A stretch of DNA of 64,000 bases from Rahnella laticis (GTDB lineage: Bacteria > Pseudomonadota > Gammaproteobacteria > Enterobacterales > Enterobacteriaceae), in contig NZ_JADOBI010000002.1 of assembly GCF_015644585.1 (NCBI RefSeq), positions 434,001-498,000 on the forward strand, read 5' to 3'. Positions 9,947 through 17,998 of this stretch are shown piece after piece. Made by a program: the position numbers and the translations under genes. Each line of letters starts with the position of its first letter. Position 1 is the stretch's first letter. The notes under the pieces were generated by a model that was not told the origin of the DNA, did no database searches, and worked only from the letters and a program-made list of their open reading frames with translations.

Positions 9947-9955
9947 CGTCGTTCC

Positions 9956-10711
9956 TTATTGTGATTGAGTCTTGGTCAGCAGCATCGTCTGCGCCACGTT
10001 GTCCGCTTCCGGCACGCGGTTCTGCCGTTTACGCGTAATGCGCGCTTCCAGCTTATTGGCGAGCCACGTCAGGCTGAAACAGATCAGGTAATAACCAATC
10101 GCGACAATCGCGAAAACCTGAAACGGCTTGGTCAGCAGCTGGTTGTTGACCTGATTGGCGGCAAAGGTCAGCTCCGGTACGTTAATCACGTAACCGAGCG
10201 TGCTGTCTTTGATAATAGAAACCAGCTGGCTGACCAGGCTTGGCAGTGTGTTGTACAACGCCTGCGGCAGAATAATCAGGCGCAGCGTTTTGAAATAACT
10301 CATGCCTAACGCGCGCGCCGCCTCGTACTGGCCGCCGGGCAGCGCCTGAATGCCGCCGCGCACAATCTCGGCGATATAGGCACTTTCATAAATCACCAGC
10401 GTACACAGCATGGTGCTGAACCCGCTGATGTTGTGGCCGATTAATAACGGAACGCAAAAGTACGTCCAGAACACCACCATCAGCAGCGGAATACCGCGTA
10501 AACCGTAGACCCAGCAGGCGGCGGGCCAGCTCAGCCAGCGGAACGGCGATAAACGCGCCAGCCCGAGCAAAACTCCCACCGGCAGCGCAAACAGCACGGC
10601 CAGCACGGAAATCAGCAGCGTACAGAGGATCCCGCCGAGCGGCCCCTGCGGGTATTGTCCCATCAGGAACAGCATCCCGTTGTCGTGCAAAATCGTGAAC
10701 ATTTCGAGCAT
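9956..10711 (-). CDS. Polar amino acid ABC transporter permease
   Basis: 251 residues from ATG 10711 (MLEMFTIL), preceded by GAGGTAAT; a longer upstream start would overlap the previous gene and lacks a ribosome site. It has about five membrane helices and the HisM/GlnP-type EAA loop (YEAARALGMSYFKTLRLIILPQA) that contacts the ATPase. It begins 4 bp after the preceding permease gene, which indicates translational coupling. The two permeases probably form a heterodimer. Confidence 0.9.
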   Translation of the reverse strand: MLEMFTILHDNGMLFLMGQYPQGPLGGILCTLLISVLAVLFALPVGVLLGLARLSPFRWLSWPAACWVYGLRGIPLLMVVFWTYFCVPLLIGHNISGFSTMLCTLVIYESAYIAEIVRGGIQALPGGQYEAARALGMSYFKTLRLIILPQALYNTLPSLVSQLVSIIKDSTLGYVINVPELTFAANQVNNQLLTKPFQVFAIVAIGYYLICFSLTWLANKLEARITRKRQNRVPEADNVAQTMLLTKTQSQ

Positions 10712-10715
10712 GGGA

Positions 10716-11411
10716 TTACCTCGCGTAGACCCGCTGGAACCGGCGGGCCAGCAACGCACCGGCACCCATCAGCAGCAGAGAGAAGAACAGATAACCGGCA
10801 GAGGCCACCAGATACGATTCGAAAGTGCGGAACGTCTGGTTTTCAATATCACGGGTCACGTAAGTCAGCTCAGCCACGCCAATGACCATCGCCAGGCTGG
10901 TGTTTTTGAACAGTAAAACGGTGTGGTTGAGCAGCGACGGCAGCGCGTTACGGATGCCCTGCGGCAGGATCACCGAACGCAAAGAACGGGTGTAACTCAT
11001 GCCCAGGGCGCGTGATGCCTCGGTTTGCCCTTCAGGAATAGCGCGTAAACCGCTGCGGATGTCTTCGGAGAAATACGCCGCCTGGCATAATCCCAGCGCA
11101 AACATCGAGAACAGAAACTCGGCGTTAAAATCGTTAATCCACATCTGCACCGATTCCGGCAGCAGCGTCGGAATGGCGAAATACCACATCATCAGCTGGA
11201 TAAGCGTCGGCACATTGCGGTGATACGACACATACGCACGGACAAAATATTCGGCGGCGCGTTTGTGCGTCAGCCGGATGACCACCAGCAGCAGGGCAAT
11301 AAACATCGCCAGCAGCCAGGATCCCAGCGCCAGCTTGAGGGTGACAACCAGTCCATCGACGATCATCTGCCCGAACTGACCGGTCAGGACTTTGCTGAAA
11401 TCGAGCGTCAT
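10716..11411 (-). CDS. Polar amino acid ABC transporter permease
   Basis: 231 residues with hydrophobic helices and the EAA loop [23 protein letters not shown]. Partner of the permease that follows it 4 bp downstream. Substrate inferred only as a polar amino acid or derivative. Context with Pxp proteins makes 5-oxoproline or a related amino acid a candidate. Confidence 0.9.
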   Translation of the reverse strand: MTLDFSKVLTGQFGQMIVDGLVVTLKLALGSWLLAMFIALLLVVIRLTHKRAAEYFVRAYVSYHRNVPTLIQLMMWYFAIPTLLPESVQMWINDFNAEFLFSMFALGLCQAAYFSEDIRSGLRAIPEGQTEASRALGMSYTRSLRSVILPQGIRNALPSLLNHTVLLFKNTSLAMVIGVAELTYVTRDIENQTFRTFESYLVASAGYLFFSLLLMGAGALLARRFQRVYAR

Positions 11412-11476
11412 CGTATTTTCACCCTCCTGAATGGTTGAACTGTCGGTTTATAAGGAAAACGGGTTTAGCGGGAAAA

Positions 11477-12226
11477 TCACAGACCTTCGCCGGGACGCAT
11501 GGTGGAAAGGCCACCGGGAACCTGCAACGTCGGGGTGATCTCGATGTTGCCGATGTTCACGGCAATCGGCGCAGAGACGGCAAACGCCACGCAGTCGGCG
11601 ATGTCTTTGGCTTCCGGCAGTTCAAAACCGTCAATGAAGCGGCGGCGGGCTTCTTCGTGATCGCCGGAAACGTTGCCGAAAATGTCCGTCGCCACGCGGC
11701 CTGGGCAGATTTCGGTAATGCGCACCCGCTTGCCGTAGCAGTCAACGCGCAGCTGGCGCGAGAGGGCGTGAACGCCGGCTTTGGTGGCGTGATAAATCGA
11801 GTTGCCGCCGAAGTTATAAATCGCGGCAATCGAGGTGATGTTAATGACGTGGCCGCGATCGCGTTCCATCATGCCCGGCACCAGCAGGCGGCAGAGATGC
11901 AAAACGGCGCGCAGATTGACGTCCACCTGCGTATCCACGGATTCTTCATCGGCGTTCAGGATAGAGCCGGGGCGTGAAACACCAGCATTGTTCACCAGAA
12001 TATCCACGCTGATTTCGCTGCACAGGCGCGTGACGGCGTCGAGATCGCTGACATCGAGCGCATGAGGAATACAACCAGTGCGGGCGGCGAGGGCGGCCAG
12101 CTGATCGGCGCGGCGGGCGACGGCGTGAACCGTGATGCCTTCCTGACAAAGGCGTTCGACAATGGCTTCACCCATTCCGGCCGATGCGCCGGTCACCAGC
12201 GCGGTTTTGTAATCTGAAAATGGCAT
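11477..12226 (-). CDS. Short-chain dehydrogenase/reductase (YdfG-like)
   Basis: 249 residues. Classical SDR with the cofactor motif TGASAGMGEAI, the NNAG motif (ILVNNAGVSRPG), catalytic Ser in ITSIAAIYNFGG and the YHATK active site, followed by a PG motif (CPGRVATDIFG). The pattern is like YdfG, which oxidises 3-hydroxy acids such as serine or allo-threonine with NADP. It is probably first in an operon with the ABC transporter. A 31-bp element at 12308-12338 upstream recurs before the binding-protein operon. Substrate unproven. Confidence 0.88.
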   Translation of the reverse strand: MPFSDYKTALVTGASAGMGEAIVERLCQEGITVHAVARRADQLAALAARTGCIPHALDVSDLDAVTRLCSEISVDILVNNAGVSRPGSILNADEESVDTQVDVNLRAVLHLCRLLVPGMMERDRGHVINITSIAAIYNFGGNSIYHATKAGVHALSRQLRVDCYGKRVRITEICPGRVATDIFGNVSGDHEEARRRFIDGFELPEAKDIADCVAFAVSAPIAVNIGNIEITPTLQVPGGLSTMRPGEGL

Positions 12227-12307
12227 TGCGACTCTCCTGTTAAACCCCCGGCTCCGTCATGTTCTGCCGGTGGGTGTTTTCTGACTGTATCCAGTAATTC
12301 TCAGACG

Positions 12308-12338
12308 GTATAAGACATAAACCGTGTGAGGCGATAAG
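12308..12338 (-). promoter_or_regulatory. 31-bp shared upstream element (copy 1)
   Basis: Starts GTATAAGA and ends GGCGATAAG. It matches 25 of 31 positions with 18962-18992. Both copies have the same orientation relative to the minus-strand operon behind them (SDR-ABC here, binding protein-PxpBC there). Likely a common regulator site; the regulator is not known. Confidence 0.45.
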
Positions 12339-12344
12339 CGGGAC

Positions 12345-13142
12345 TTATAACAGCGCGTTTTCCCGCGCCAGCTCGCGGCGTTGCCGGGCTGGCGGCATCA
12401 GCGCGATGTCCATTTCGGCAATAATTTCCCGCAGCGTATGCACCATTTCGATGGATTCCGGCGTATCGCCGTGAACCAGAACCGACGTTGCCGTAACCGG
12501 CAGCGTCACGCCGTCGATGCTTTGCACCGTGCCTTCGCGCAGCAGCTGGCGGATGCGCGTGCGCACCTGCTCTTTGTCATGAATGACCGCGCCCGGTTTC
12601 GCCCGGCTGACCAGCAGCCCGTTGCTTTCATACGCGCGGTCGGCGAGAAACGTGCAAATCACCGGTAACGCCAGCTCACGCGCCATGCGTTCGACGGCGT
12701 TGCCGGACATTGTGCTGATGATCATCTGCGCATCGAAATCCTTCACCGCCTGCAATAACACCCGCGCCAGCTGAGCGTCTTCGGAGACCATATTCCCCAG
12801 CGCGCCGTGAAAACTCATGTGCGTCAGCGGGTAATGCGCCGCTCTGGCGAACGCCGAAAGCGCGCCCAGCTGGTAAGTGACGTAATGCGCCATGATCTCG
12901 GGTTCGATGTGCATCCGGCGGCGGCCAAACCCGGACAAATCGGGGAACCCGACGTGTGCACCGAGATCGACCTGATACTTTTTCGCCAGCGCGACGGTTT
13001 TCGCCATAATCACCGCGTCCCCGGCGTGAAACCCGCAGGCCACGTTGGCGGAGGTGATCAGCGGCATCAGCGCGGCGTCGTCGGCAAGGGTGTAATCGCC
13101 AAATCCTTCGCCGATATCGGCGTTTAAATCGATGTATTTCAT
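12345..13142 (-). CDS. pxpA: 5-oxoprolinase subunit PxpA (LamB/YcsF family)
   Basis: 265 residues. The family signature DLNADIGEGFGDY is at the N-terminus, followed by the conserved ANVACGFHAGD, LGAHVGFPDLSGFGRR and TFLADRAYESNGLLVSR. PxpA works with PxpB and PxpC to hydrolyse 5-oxoproline (pyroglutamate) to glutamate with ATP. The partners are encoded 3 kb away at 16287-17995 rather than adjacent. The gene overlaps the preceding BCCP-like gene by 4 bp, so the two are coupled. Confidence 0.93.
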   Translation of the reverse strand: MKYIDLNADIGEGFGDYTLADDAALMPLITSANVACGFHAGDAVIMAKTVALAKKYQVDLGAHVGFPDLSGFGRRRMHIEPEIMAHYVTYQLGALSAFARAAHYPLTHMSFHGALGNMVSEDAQLARVLLQAVKDFDAQMIISTMSGNAVERMARELALPVICTFLADRAYESNGLLVSRAKPGAVIHDKEQVRTRIRQLLREGTVQSIDGVTLPVTATSVLVHGDTPESIEMVHTLREIIAEMDIALMPPARQRRELARENALL

Positions 13143-13585
13143 GCGGCCAGCTCCTCGCGGCGTAACGTGAAAATCTCCGCACCGTATTCCACGCAGTCCC
13201 CGTCTTTTACGGAAAGGGGTTCCACCACGCCCTGCACCGGGCTGCGCAGCGGCAGGTAAATCACGCCGACTTTCAGCAGGCCGAGCAGCGCGTCTTTCCC
13301 GACTATTTCACCGGGCTGAGTAAACGGAATTTTGCTGAGCGGATGCTGTAGCAGCACGATACCGGGGAAGGGCGCACACACCGCGTCGGGGGCAGCCAGC
13401 GCGGGAAGCGCAGGCGTTTCGTCCGGCACGCGGCACGGCAAAAGGGCAGGGGAAACGGGCGCGTATTTTATGCTGACCCGAAAGCCGTTTCCGCGCAGTT
13501 CAATCTGGCTGAGGCCGGACTTGCGCATCTTCTGTGCGACAGAGCGCAACTCGCTGAGTGCTGGTGCTTTTTTTTCCATATCCAT
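13139..13585 (-). CDS. BCCP-like protein lacking the biotin-accepting lysine
   Basis: 148 residues with the layout of acetyl-CoA carboxylase biotin carboxyl carrier proteins: an N-terminal helix region (ELRSVAQKMRKSGLSQIEL), a Pro/Ala linker and a C-terminal biotinyl-like fold (PFPGIVLL..., PGEIVGKDALLGLLKVG, SPVQGVVEPLSVKDGDCVEYG). When the end is aligned with real BCCP sequences, the AMKM biotin site falls on V106-G107-V108-I109, so the modified lysine is replaced by valine. No biotin carboxylase gene is adjacent. Similar carriers accompany pxp genes in other bacteria, usually with AccC (family knowledge). Its role here is unknown; it may be a structural or vestigial subunit. Confidence 0.8.
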   Translation of the reverse strand: MDMEKKAPALSELRSVAQKMRKSGLSQIELRGNGFRVSIKYAPVSPALLPCRVPDETPALPALAAPDAVCAPFPGIVLLQHPLSKIPFTQPGEIVGKDALLGLLKVGVIYLPLRSPVQGVVEPLSVKDGDCVEYGAEIFTLRREELAA

Positions 13586-13701
13586 CCCGTCAAAGAGAGA
13601 GTGTCCCCGCGCAATAACGACGACAAAACGACCCGCTGAGCGGGCGGTAAACGCACTCTATCGTGTCACTGCGGACGTCAGGAAAGAGGATTTCGCTTTG
13701 C

Positions 13702-13724
13702 GGTAATAAGGTGCGCTTATTACC
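13702..13724. terminator. Inverted repeat at the end of the Nac-like gene
   Basis: GGTAATAAG / CTTATTACC with a 5-nt loop spans the stop codon region of the regulator. Hairpin only; no T tract follows, so termination is uncertain. Confidence 0.35.
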
Positions 13725-14643
13725 CCACCAGCGTCAGTGGCCGGTTATCCACCGTGCGGCTGGCCATCAGCGACAGTAAAATCGCTTTGACCGCTTCGGC
13801 CGGCTGGGAAAGGGGCAGATGGTCGGACATACAAAATGACAGCGCTGCCTGAATGTTCGGTTTATCGATTTTTGCCATCCATGAACCCGAGGCTTTGAGC
13901 ATGGCGCGGGCGGCGGATTCCGGCATGATCGTGCAGCCCAATCCCGCGGCCAGCGCGGCATTGAGGGTGGTTTGCGATTCGATTTCGCACTTCACGCGGT
14001 ACGTCACTTCTTCGTGAATAAACGCGTCGTCGATGACTTTGCGCATGATGTTATAAATGCGTGGCAGGAAGAGATCGTACTTCGCCACCTGCGCCAGGCT
14101 GACGGATTTCAGCGGTTTGCTCAGTGCGTGCGGGCACACGAAATACAGCTCTTCTTTCATCAGCGGCATAAAGCGCAGCCCGTGAATTTCTCGGTTGCCG
14201 TAAATCACCGCCATATCCATCCGGCCATTCATGATGAGTTCGCTCAGCGTGGTGCCGAAGTTTTCATTGAAATACAACACGATGCCCGGATATTGCCGGT
14301 GAACTTCTTCCATCAGCGGCAATGCCAGCTGTTGTGCGGCGGTGCCCGGCGCCAGCCCGACGGAAACGCTGCCCGAAAGCGCCAGCGCCGAGCCGTCAAT
14401 CGCGCTCTGCGCCTGATCGCATTGGCGCAAAATGGCCTGCGCGTGGATATACAAAATCTTGCCCGCTTCGGTCGGCGTCACGCCGCGTTTGGTGCGGATC
14501 AGCAGTTGCTGATTCACTTCGCCTTCCAGCGTGGCGAGTTGCTGGCTGAGCGCAGGCTGCGCAATGTGCAGGATATCTGCGGCCTGAGTGAGGCTGCCCA
14601 CATCGACAATCTTGATAAAATATTTAAGGCGGCGGAGATTCAC
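13720..14643 (-). CDS. nac: LysR-family regulator Nac (nitrogen assimilation control)
   Basis: 307 residues. The N-terminal 80 residues are almost those of enterobacterial Nac (MNLRRLKYFIKIVDVGSLTQ, then HIAQPALSQQLATLEGE and LIRTKRGVTPTEAGKILY), and the effector domain has the same length and C-terminal region. Nac couples the NtrC/sigma-54 signal of nitrogen limitation to sigma-70 promoters. The upstream DNA has a consensus sigma-54 promoter (14694-14709) and an NtrC site (14838-14854), as for nac in Klebsiella. It lies amid pyroglutamate and amino acid transport genes. A dedicated Nac paralogue is the alternative to the global Nac. Confidence 0.8.
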   Translation of the reverse strand: MNLRRLKYFIKIVDVGSLTQAADILHIAQPALSQQLATLEGEVNQQLLIRTKRGVTPTEAGKILYIHAQAILRQCDQAQSAIDGSALALSGSVSVGLAPGTAAQQLALPLMEEVHRQYPGIVLYFNENFGTTLSELIMNGRMDMAVIYGNREIHGLRFMPLMKEELYFVCPHALSKPLKSVSLAQVAKYDLFLPRIYNIMRKVIDDAFIHEEVTYRVKCEIESQTTLNAALAAGLGCTIMPESAARAMLKASGSWMAKIDKPNIQAALSFCMSDHLPLSQPAEAVKAILLSLMASRTVDNRPLTLVG

Positions 14644-14676
14644 GATGGCATCCTCATCACGTAAACGCGTGGTGTT

Positions 14677-14691
14677 ATAAGTAATGTGTAT
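14677..14691. promoter_or_regulatory. Nac-like site ATA-N9-TAT
   Basis: ATAAGTAATGTGTAT lies between the -12 element and the nac start codon, fitting the ATA-N9-TAT framework known for Nac with one departure in the TnG position. Position suggests negative autoregulation. Confidence 0.35.
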
Positions 14692-14693
14692 GA

Positions 14694-14709
14694 AGCAAGA
14701 TGAGTGCCA
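14694..14709 (-). promoter_or_regulatory. Sigma-54 promoter of nac
   Basis: On the minus strand TGGCAC-TCATC-TTGCT matches the -24/-12 consensus exactly with 5-bp spacing, about 50 bp before the nac start. Confidence 0.85.
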
Positions 14710-14837
14710 ACACGCACTGATGCGCTGATTTATGCCTGAACGCCGGTTTTTCCTCTGATTTCAGCGGCAGTTTGTTCACTGCGTCGCCGTTTATTTTCGG
14801 CGTTTGCGCCGCCTGCCGGAAAATGACGCCCCCCGCC

Positions 14838-14854
14838 TGCACTGCACCGGTGCA
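14838..14854. promoter_or_regulatory. NtrC-binding enhancer
   Basis: TGCACT-GCACC-GGTGCA fits the NtrC consensus TGCACY-N5-GGTGCA and lies about 140 bp upstream of the sigma-54 promoter of nac, a usual enhancer distance. Confidence 0.75.
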
Positions 14855-15012
14855 AATTGCCTGATTTGCGCGTTCAGCCATTGCTTTGTGTTATGTCACC
14901 ACAACAAAGCGCTATTGGTCGGCGCGGTCCGTTCCTCATTACTCTTCCCCCTGTAGTGCCTCATCGCTGTCCGTCTTTTTACGTTCGATAAAAACAATGG
15001 AACCCCAGGACC

Positions 15013-16215
15013 ATGCCTGATATCGCCGATCGCTTAAAAAATGTCTCTGTTTCTGCCTCCGTCGCTATGACGCAAAAGGCCCGTGATCTCGCCGCCGCAG
15101 GCGTGAACGTCATCGCACTTTCTACCGGCGAGCCGGATTTCCCGACGCCACGACACGCCACGGAAGCGGCCTACGCCGCCGCGCTCGGCGGTGATACCCG
15201 CTATCCGCCAACGGACGGAACCCCGGCTTTGCGGGCGGCTATCGCGCGTAAATTCCAGCGCGATAACAATCTGGATTACGACGTGAGCCAGATCCTCACC
15301 GCAGGCGGCGCGAAGCAAATAATCTTTAACGCGATGCTGGCGACGATCAATCCGGGCGATGAAGTGGTGATCCCGACGCCGTCGTGGATCAGCTATGCGG
15401 ATATTGTCAAATTCGCGGGCGGTATTCCGGTGCCGGTGGCCTGCCCGGAAGAGAACAATTTCAAGCCGTATCCGCAGGACATTGAGGCGGCGATCACGGC
15501 AAAAACCAAATGGCTGCTGCTGAATTACCCGAGCAACCCGACCGGTTCCGTGGCAACGCGCCAGGAATTGCAGGCGATTGGCGAAGTGATGCTGCGCCAT
15601 CCGGGCGTGTGGATCCTGACTGATGATATTTACGAACACCTGATTTATGACGACGTGACGTTTTACACGCTGGCCGAAGTGGAGCCGCGTTTGCTCGATC
15701 GCGTGCTGACGGTTAACGGCGTGTCGAAAGCCTATTCCATGACCGGCTGGCGTTTAGGTTTTTGCGGCGGCCCGAAAGATCTGATTAAAGCCATGAGCAA
15801 CGTGAACACGCAAAACAGCGGGGGCGTCACCACGCTCACGCAGGCGGCGGCGGTTGCTGTGCTGAACGGCCCGCAGGATTTACTGAAAGAGCGCGCTGAA
15901 ATCTACCGTCAGCGCCGCGATTACGTGCTCGAGCGTTTAACGTCCGTGCATGAACTGCGTTGCCATAAACCGCAGGGCGCGTTTTATCTGTTTGTGAATA
16001 TCGAAGGCTGTATTGGTAAAACCACCGCAGGCGGGCGTCACATCGATAACGATGCTGATTTTGTGATGGCGCTGATCGAAGAAAAACACGTTGTCACCGT
16101 GCAGGGCGCGGCGTACGGCATGAGCCCGTATTTTCGCATTTCCTACGCCACCAGCATGGAGATCTTGCAGGACGGCTGCGACCGGATCGCCGAGTTTTGT
16201 GCCGGTCTGAAGTAA
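15013..16215 (+). CDS. PLP-dependent class I aminotransferase (aspartate/aromatic type)
   Basis: 400 residues, fold type I subgroup I-gamma pattern: STGEPDFPTP near the N-terminus, GGAKQIIFNAM, LNYPSNPTGSV (the cofactor-ring Asn region), LTDDIYEHLIYD, the PLP lysine in VSKAYSMTGWRLGF, and the substrate Arg near the end in PYFRISYATS. It transfers amino groups between an amino acid (aspartate-like) and 2-oxoglutarate. It is divergent from nac and sits between the two halves of the pxp genes, so it may process the glutamate made from pyroglutamate or a related imported amino acid. A strong bidirectional terminator follows. Confidence 0.9.
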   Translation: MPDIADRLKNVSVSASVAMTQKARDLAAAGVNVIALSTGEPDFPTPRHATEAAYAAALGGDTRYPPTDGTPALRAAIARKFQRDNNLDYDVSQILTAGGAKQIIFNAMLATINPGDEVVIPTPSWISYADIVKFAGGIPVPVACPEENNFKPYPQDIEAAITAKTKWLLLNYPSNPTGSVATRQELQAIGEVMLRHPGVWILTDDIYEHLIYDDVTFYTLAEVEPRLLDRVLTVNGVSKAYSMTGWRLGFCGGPKDLIKAMSNVNTQNSGGVTTLTQAAAVAVLNGPQDLLKERAEIYRQRRDYVLERLTSVHELRCHKPQGAFYLFVNIEGCIGKTTAGGRHIDNDADFVMALIEEKHVVTVQGAAYGMSPYFRISYATSMEILQDGCDRIAEFCAGLK

Positions 16216-16238
16216 CAAAATCTGAGTTCGGGACATAA

Positions 16239-16267
16239 AGAAACGGGCCTTTTTCGGGCCCGTTTCT
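16239..16267. terminator. Bidirectional terminator
   Basis: Stem AGAAACGGGCC / GGCCCGTTTCT, 11 bp with a 7-nt T-rich loop, between the convergent aminotransferase and pxpC genes. Confidence 0.8.
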
Positions 16268-16286
16268 GTTTCATCAGGAAGGAAAT

Positions 16287-17288
16287 TTAAAACCCCATCG
16301 CCGTTTTCACCGGCATTACGTTATCGCGCAGGCGGGTGAACCACTGGTTGATCTGACGTGCCACGGCAATGGCTTCGCGTGCATCGCTTTTGACTAGCTG
16401 AATACTCTGACCGGGCTGAACCTGCGCCAGACGCCACAAATCTTCTTCAATAATCCCGGCAATTTTCGGATAGCCCCCGGCGGTATTGGCGTCGGCCAGC
16501 TGAATGATCGGCTCGCCCGCAGGCGGAACCTGTACGATACCGGGGATTAACCCGTAAGAACGCATTTCAATGACTTTCGACGGCGTTACCGGCTCGCCGG
16601 ACAGGCGGTAACCGGTGCGGTTGCTGTGCAGGGAAACCTTCCAGGGCTGCGACCAGAAGCGGGGAAGATCGGCTTCAAACAGCGCATATTCACCGGCGGG
16701 AATGGCGCGCAGTTGCACCAGTCCCTCAGTGCTGGTCGGGAACACGTGGGCCAGCGCAATCTGCGGCGGCTCGATACCCATGCCTTGCGCAGGCAAAGGT
16801 GAGATGAAAGAAATACCTGTCGCCAGACGATCGTTTTTCGCCAGCGGTCGCCCGTCTGTTCCGCCGAAACCGCCGCGCAGGGCGGTGCTGCGCGAACCCA
16901 TCACGACCGGCACGTCAATGCCTCCGGCCACGCACAAATAGCTGCGCGCGCCGGAACGCGGGAATTGCATTTCCAGCTCCTGCCCGGCGCGGACGGAACA
17001 GGCCCACCAGGGCGGAAGCTCTTCGCCGTCGAGCTTCGTGCGGCAATCCGCGCCGGTAACGGCAATGCTGGTATCGGCAAGAAAGCGGACTTTAAACGGG
17101 AACATCTGCACTTCAATGCAGGCGGCGTTTTCGTCGTTGCCCAGCAGGATGTTGCCCGCGCGAAACGCCAGCGGATCCATCACGCCGCTGACGGACACGC
17201 CGATATCCCGAAATCCGCTGCGGCCCGCGTCCTGAACGGTATTCAGCGGGCCGGTTTTCACTATTTCAATCACAGCTTTTTGGGTCAC
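16287..17288 (-). CDS. pxpC: 5-oxoprolinase subunit PxpC (KipA/biotin-dependent carboxyltransferase family)
   Basis: 333 residues. Family features: GPLNTVQDAGRSGFRDIGVSVSGVMDPLAFR, the TGADC motif, YLCVAGGIDVPVVMGSRST, SNRTGYRL and the QLADANTAGGYPKIAGI region. It forms the catalytic partner of PxpB in ATP-dependent 5-oxoproline hydrolysis. Its start overlaps the end of pxpB by 4 bp. Confidence 0.93.
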   Translation of the reverse strand: MTQKAVIEIVKTGPLNTVQDAGRSGFRDIGVSVSGVMDPLAFRAGNILLGNDENAACIEVQMFPFKVRFLADTSIAVTGADCRTKLDGEELPPWWACSVRAGQELEMQFPRSGARSYLCVAGGIDVPVVMGSRSTALRGGFGGTDGRPLAKNDRLATGISFISPLPAQGMGIEPPQIALAHVFPTSTEGLVQLRAIPAGEYALFEADLPRFWSQPWKVSLHSNRTGYRLSGEPVTPSKVIEMRSYGLIPGIVQVPPAGEPIIQLADANTAGGYPKIAGIIEEDLWRLAQVQPGQSIQLVKSDAREAIAVARQINQWFTRLRDNVMPVKTAMGF

Positions 17289-17995
17289 AGTTCTATCCTT
17301 TCTGGCAGAAACCGCACGCTGTCACCCGGTGCCATCAGCGCGGGATTTTCAGCACGCGGGTCAAACAGCGTCAGTTCGGCGAATCCGATGGCGTTCCAGC
17401 CGTTTGGCCCGGTGAGCGCGGAAACGCCGGTCTGCGCGCCGCCGATGGTTACGGTGCCTTTGAGCATATTGAGCGAAGGGACTTTTTTACGCGGCGTGGC
17501 GAGAGACGGGTCCAGCCCGTGGAGATAGCCAAAACCCGGCGCGCTGCCCAGCGAAAACACCGTGTAGCTGCCCTGAGAATGGCGGCGGATGACCTCGCGC
17601 GGCGAAAGCCCGGTATGCTGGCAAACCGCATCCAGATCCGTGGCGTGTTCACCGCCGTAAATCACCGGAATTTCAATCAGTTTACCTTGCGGATGAACGG
17701 CCTGCGCCTGTTCCCACGCGGCGGTCAGCAGGGCGAAAGTCGCGTCGTAATCTTCCGGCGTCTGGCGAAACAGCACCAGCAGATTGGTGACGCCGGGGAT
17801 CAGCGATTCGACGTCATCGCGTGCGCGCAGTGTGGCCGCCAGCGACCAGATGCGGCGCTGCGCGGGCAGGTCGAAATCCCCCGGCGCTTCAATCAGCCAG
17901 GCGCGGCTGCCGATGGTGGAGATTTTGACGTTGTCGCCCTGACTGGCAAGAATAAAAGAGGCGCGGGAAGGCGCCTCGTGCGACACAAGGGTCAT
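17285..17995 (-). CDS. pxpB: 5-oxoprolinase subunit PxpB (KipI family)
   Basis: 236 residues. Family signs: IPVIYGGEHATDLDAVC, LSPREVIRRHSQGSYTVFSLGSAPGFGYLHGLDP, and VTIGGAQTGVSALTGPNGWNAIG. It works with PxpC (overlapping downstream) and PxpA. It begins 3 bp after the stop of a periplasmic binding protein gene, so uptake and hydrolysis are encoded in one operon. Confidence 0.93.
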   Translation of the reverse strand: MTLVSHEAPSRASFILASQGDNVKISTIGSRAWLIEAPGDFDLPAQRRIWSLAATLRARDDVESLIPGVTNLLVLFRQTPEDYDATFALLTAAWEQAQAVHPQGKLIEIPVIYGGEHATDLDAVCQHTGLSPREVIRRHSQGSYTVFSLGSAPGFGYLHGLDPSLATPRKKVPSLNMLKGTVTIGGAQTGVSALTGPNGWNAIGFAELTLFDPRAENPALMAPGDSVRFLPERIEL

Positions 17996-17998
17996 CGG

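Larger units (their letters stand above)
14644..15012. other. 369-bp divergent regulatory region nac / aminotransferase
   Basis: Contains a sigma-54 promoter, an NtrC-type enhancer and a Nac-like half-palindrome, all annotated separately, which serve the nac gene on the minus strand. A minus-strand open frame of 68 codons inside it is not believed, since it overlaps these sites. The promoter for the aminotransferase on the plus strand should also be here but is not obvious. Confidence 0.6.

Noticed and set aside
13468-13706. Open frames opposite or overlapping the BCCP-like gene
   Set aside because: They are shadows of the gene in other frames; the BCCP-like frame has family similarity and overlaps pxpA by 4 bp.
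14675-14881. Minus-strand open frame of 68 codons upstream of nac
   Set aside because: It overlaps the sigma-54 promoter and the NtrC enhancer, has no ribosome-binding site and no family resemblance.
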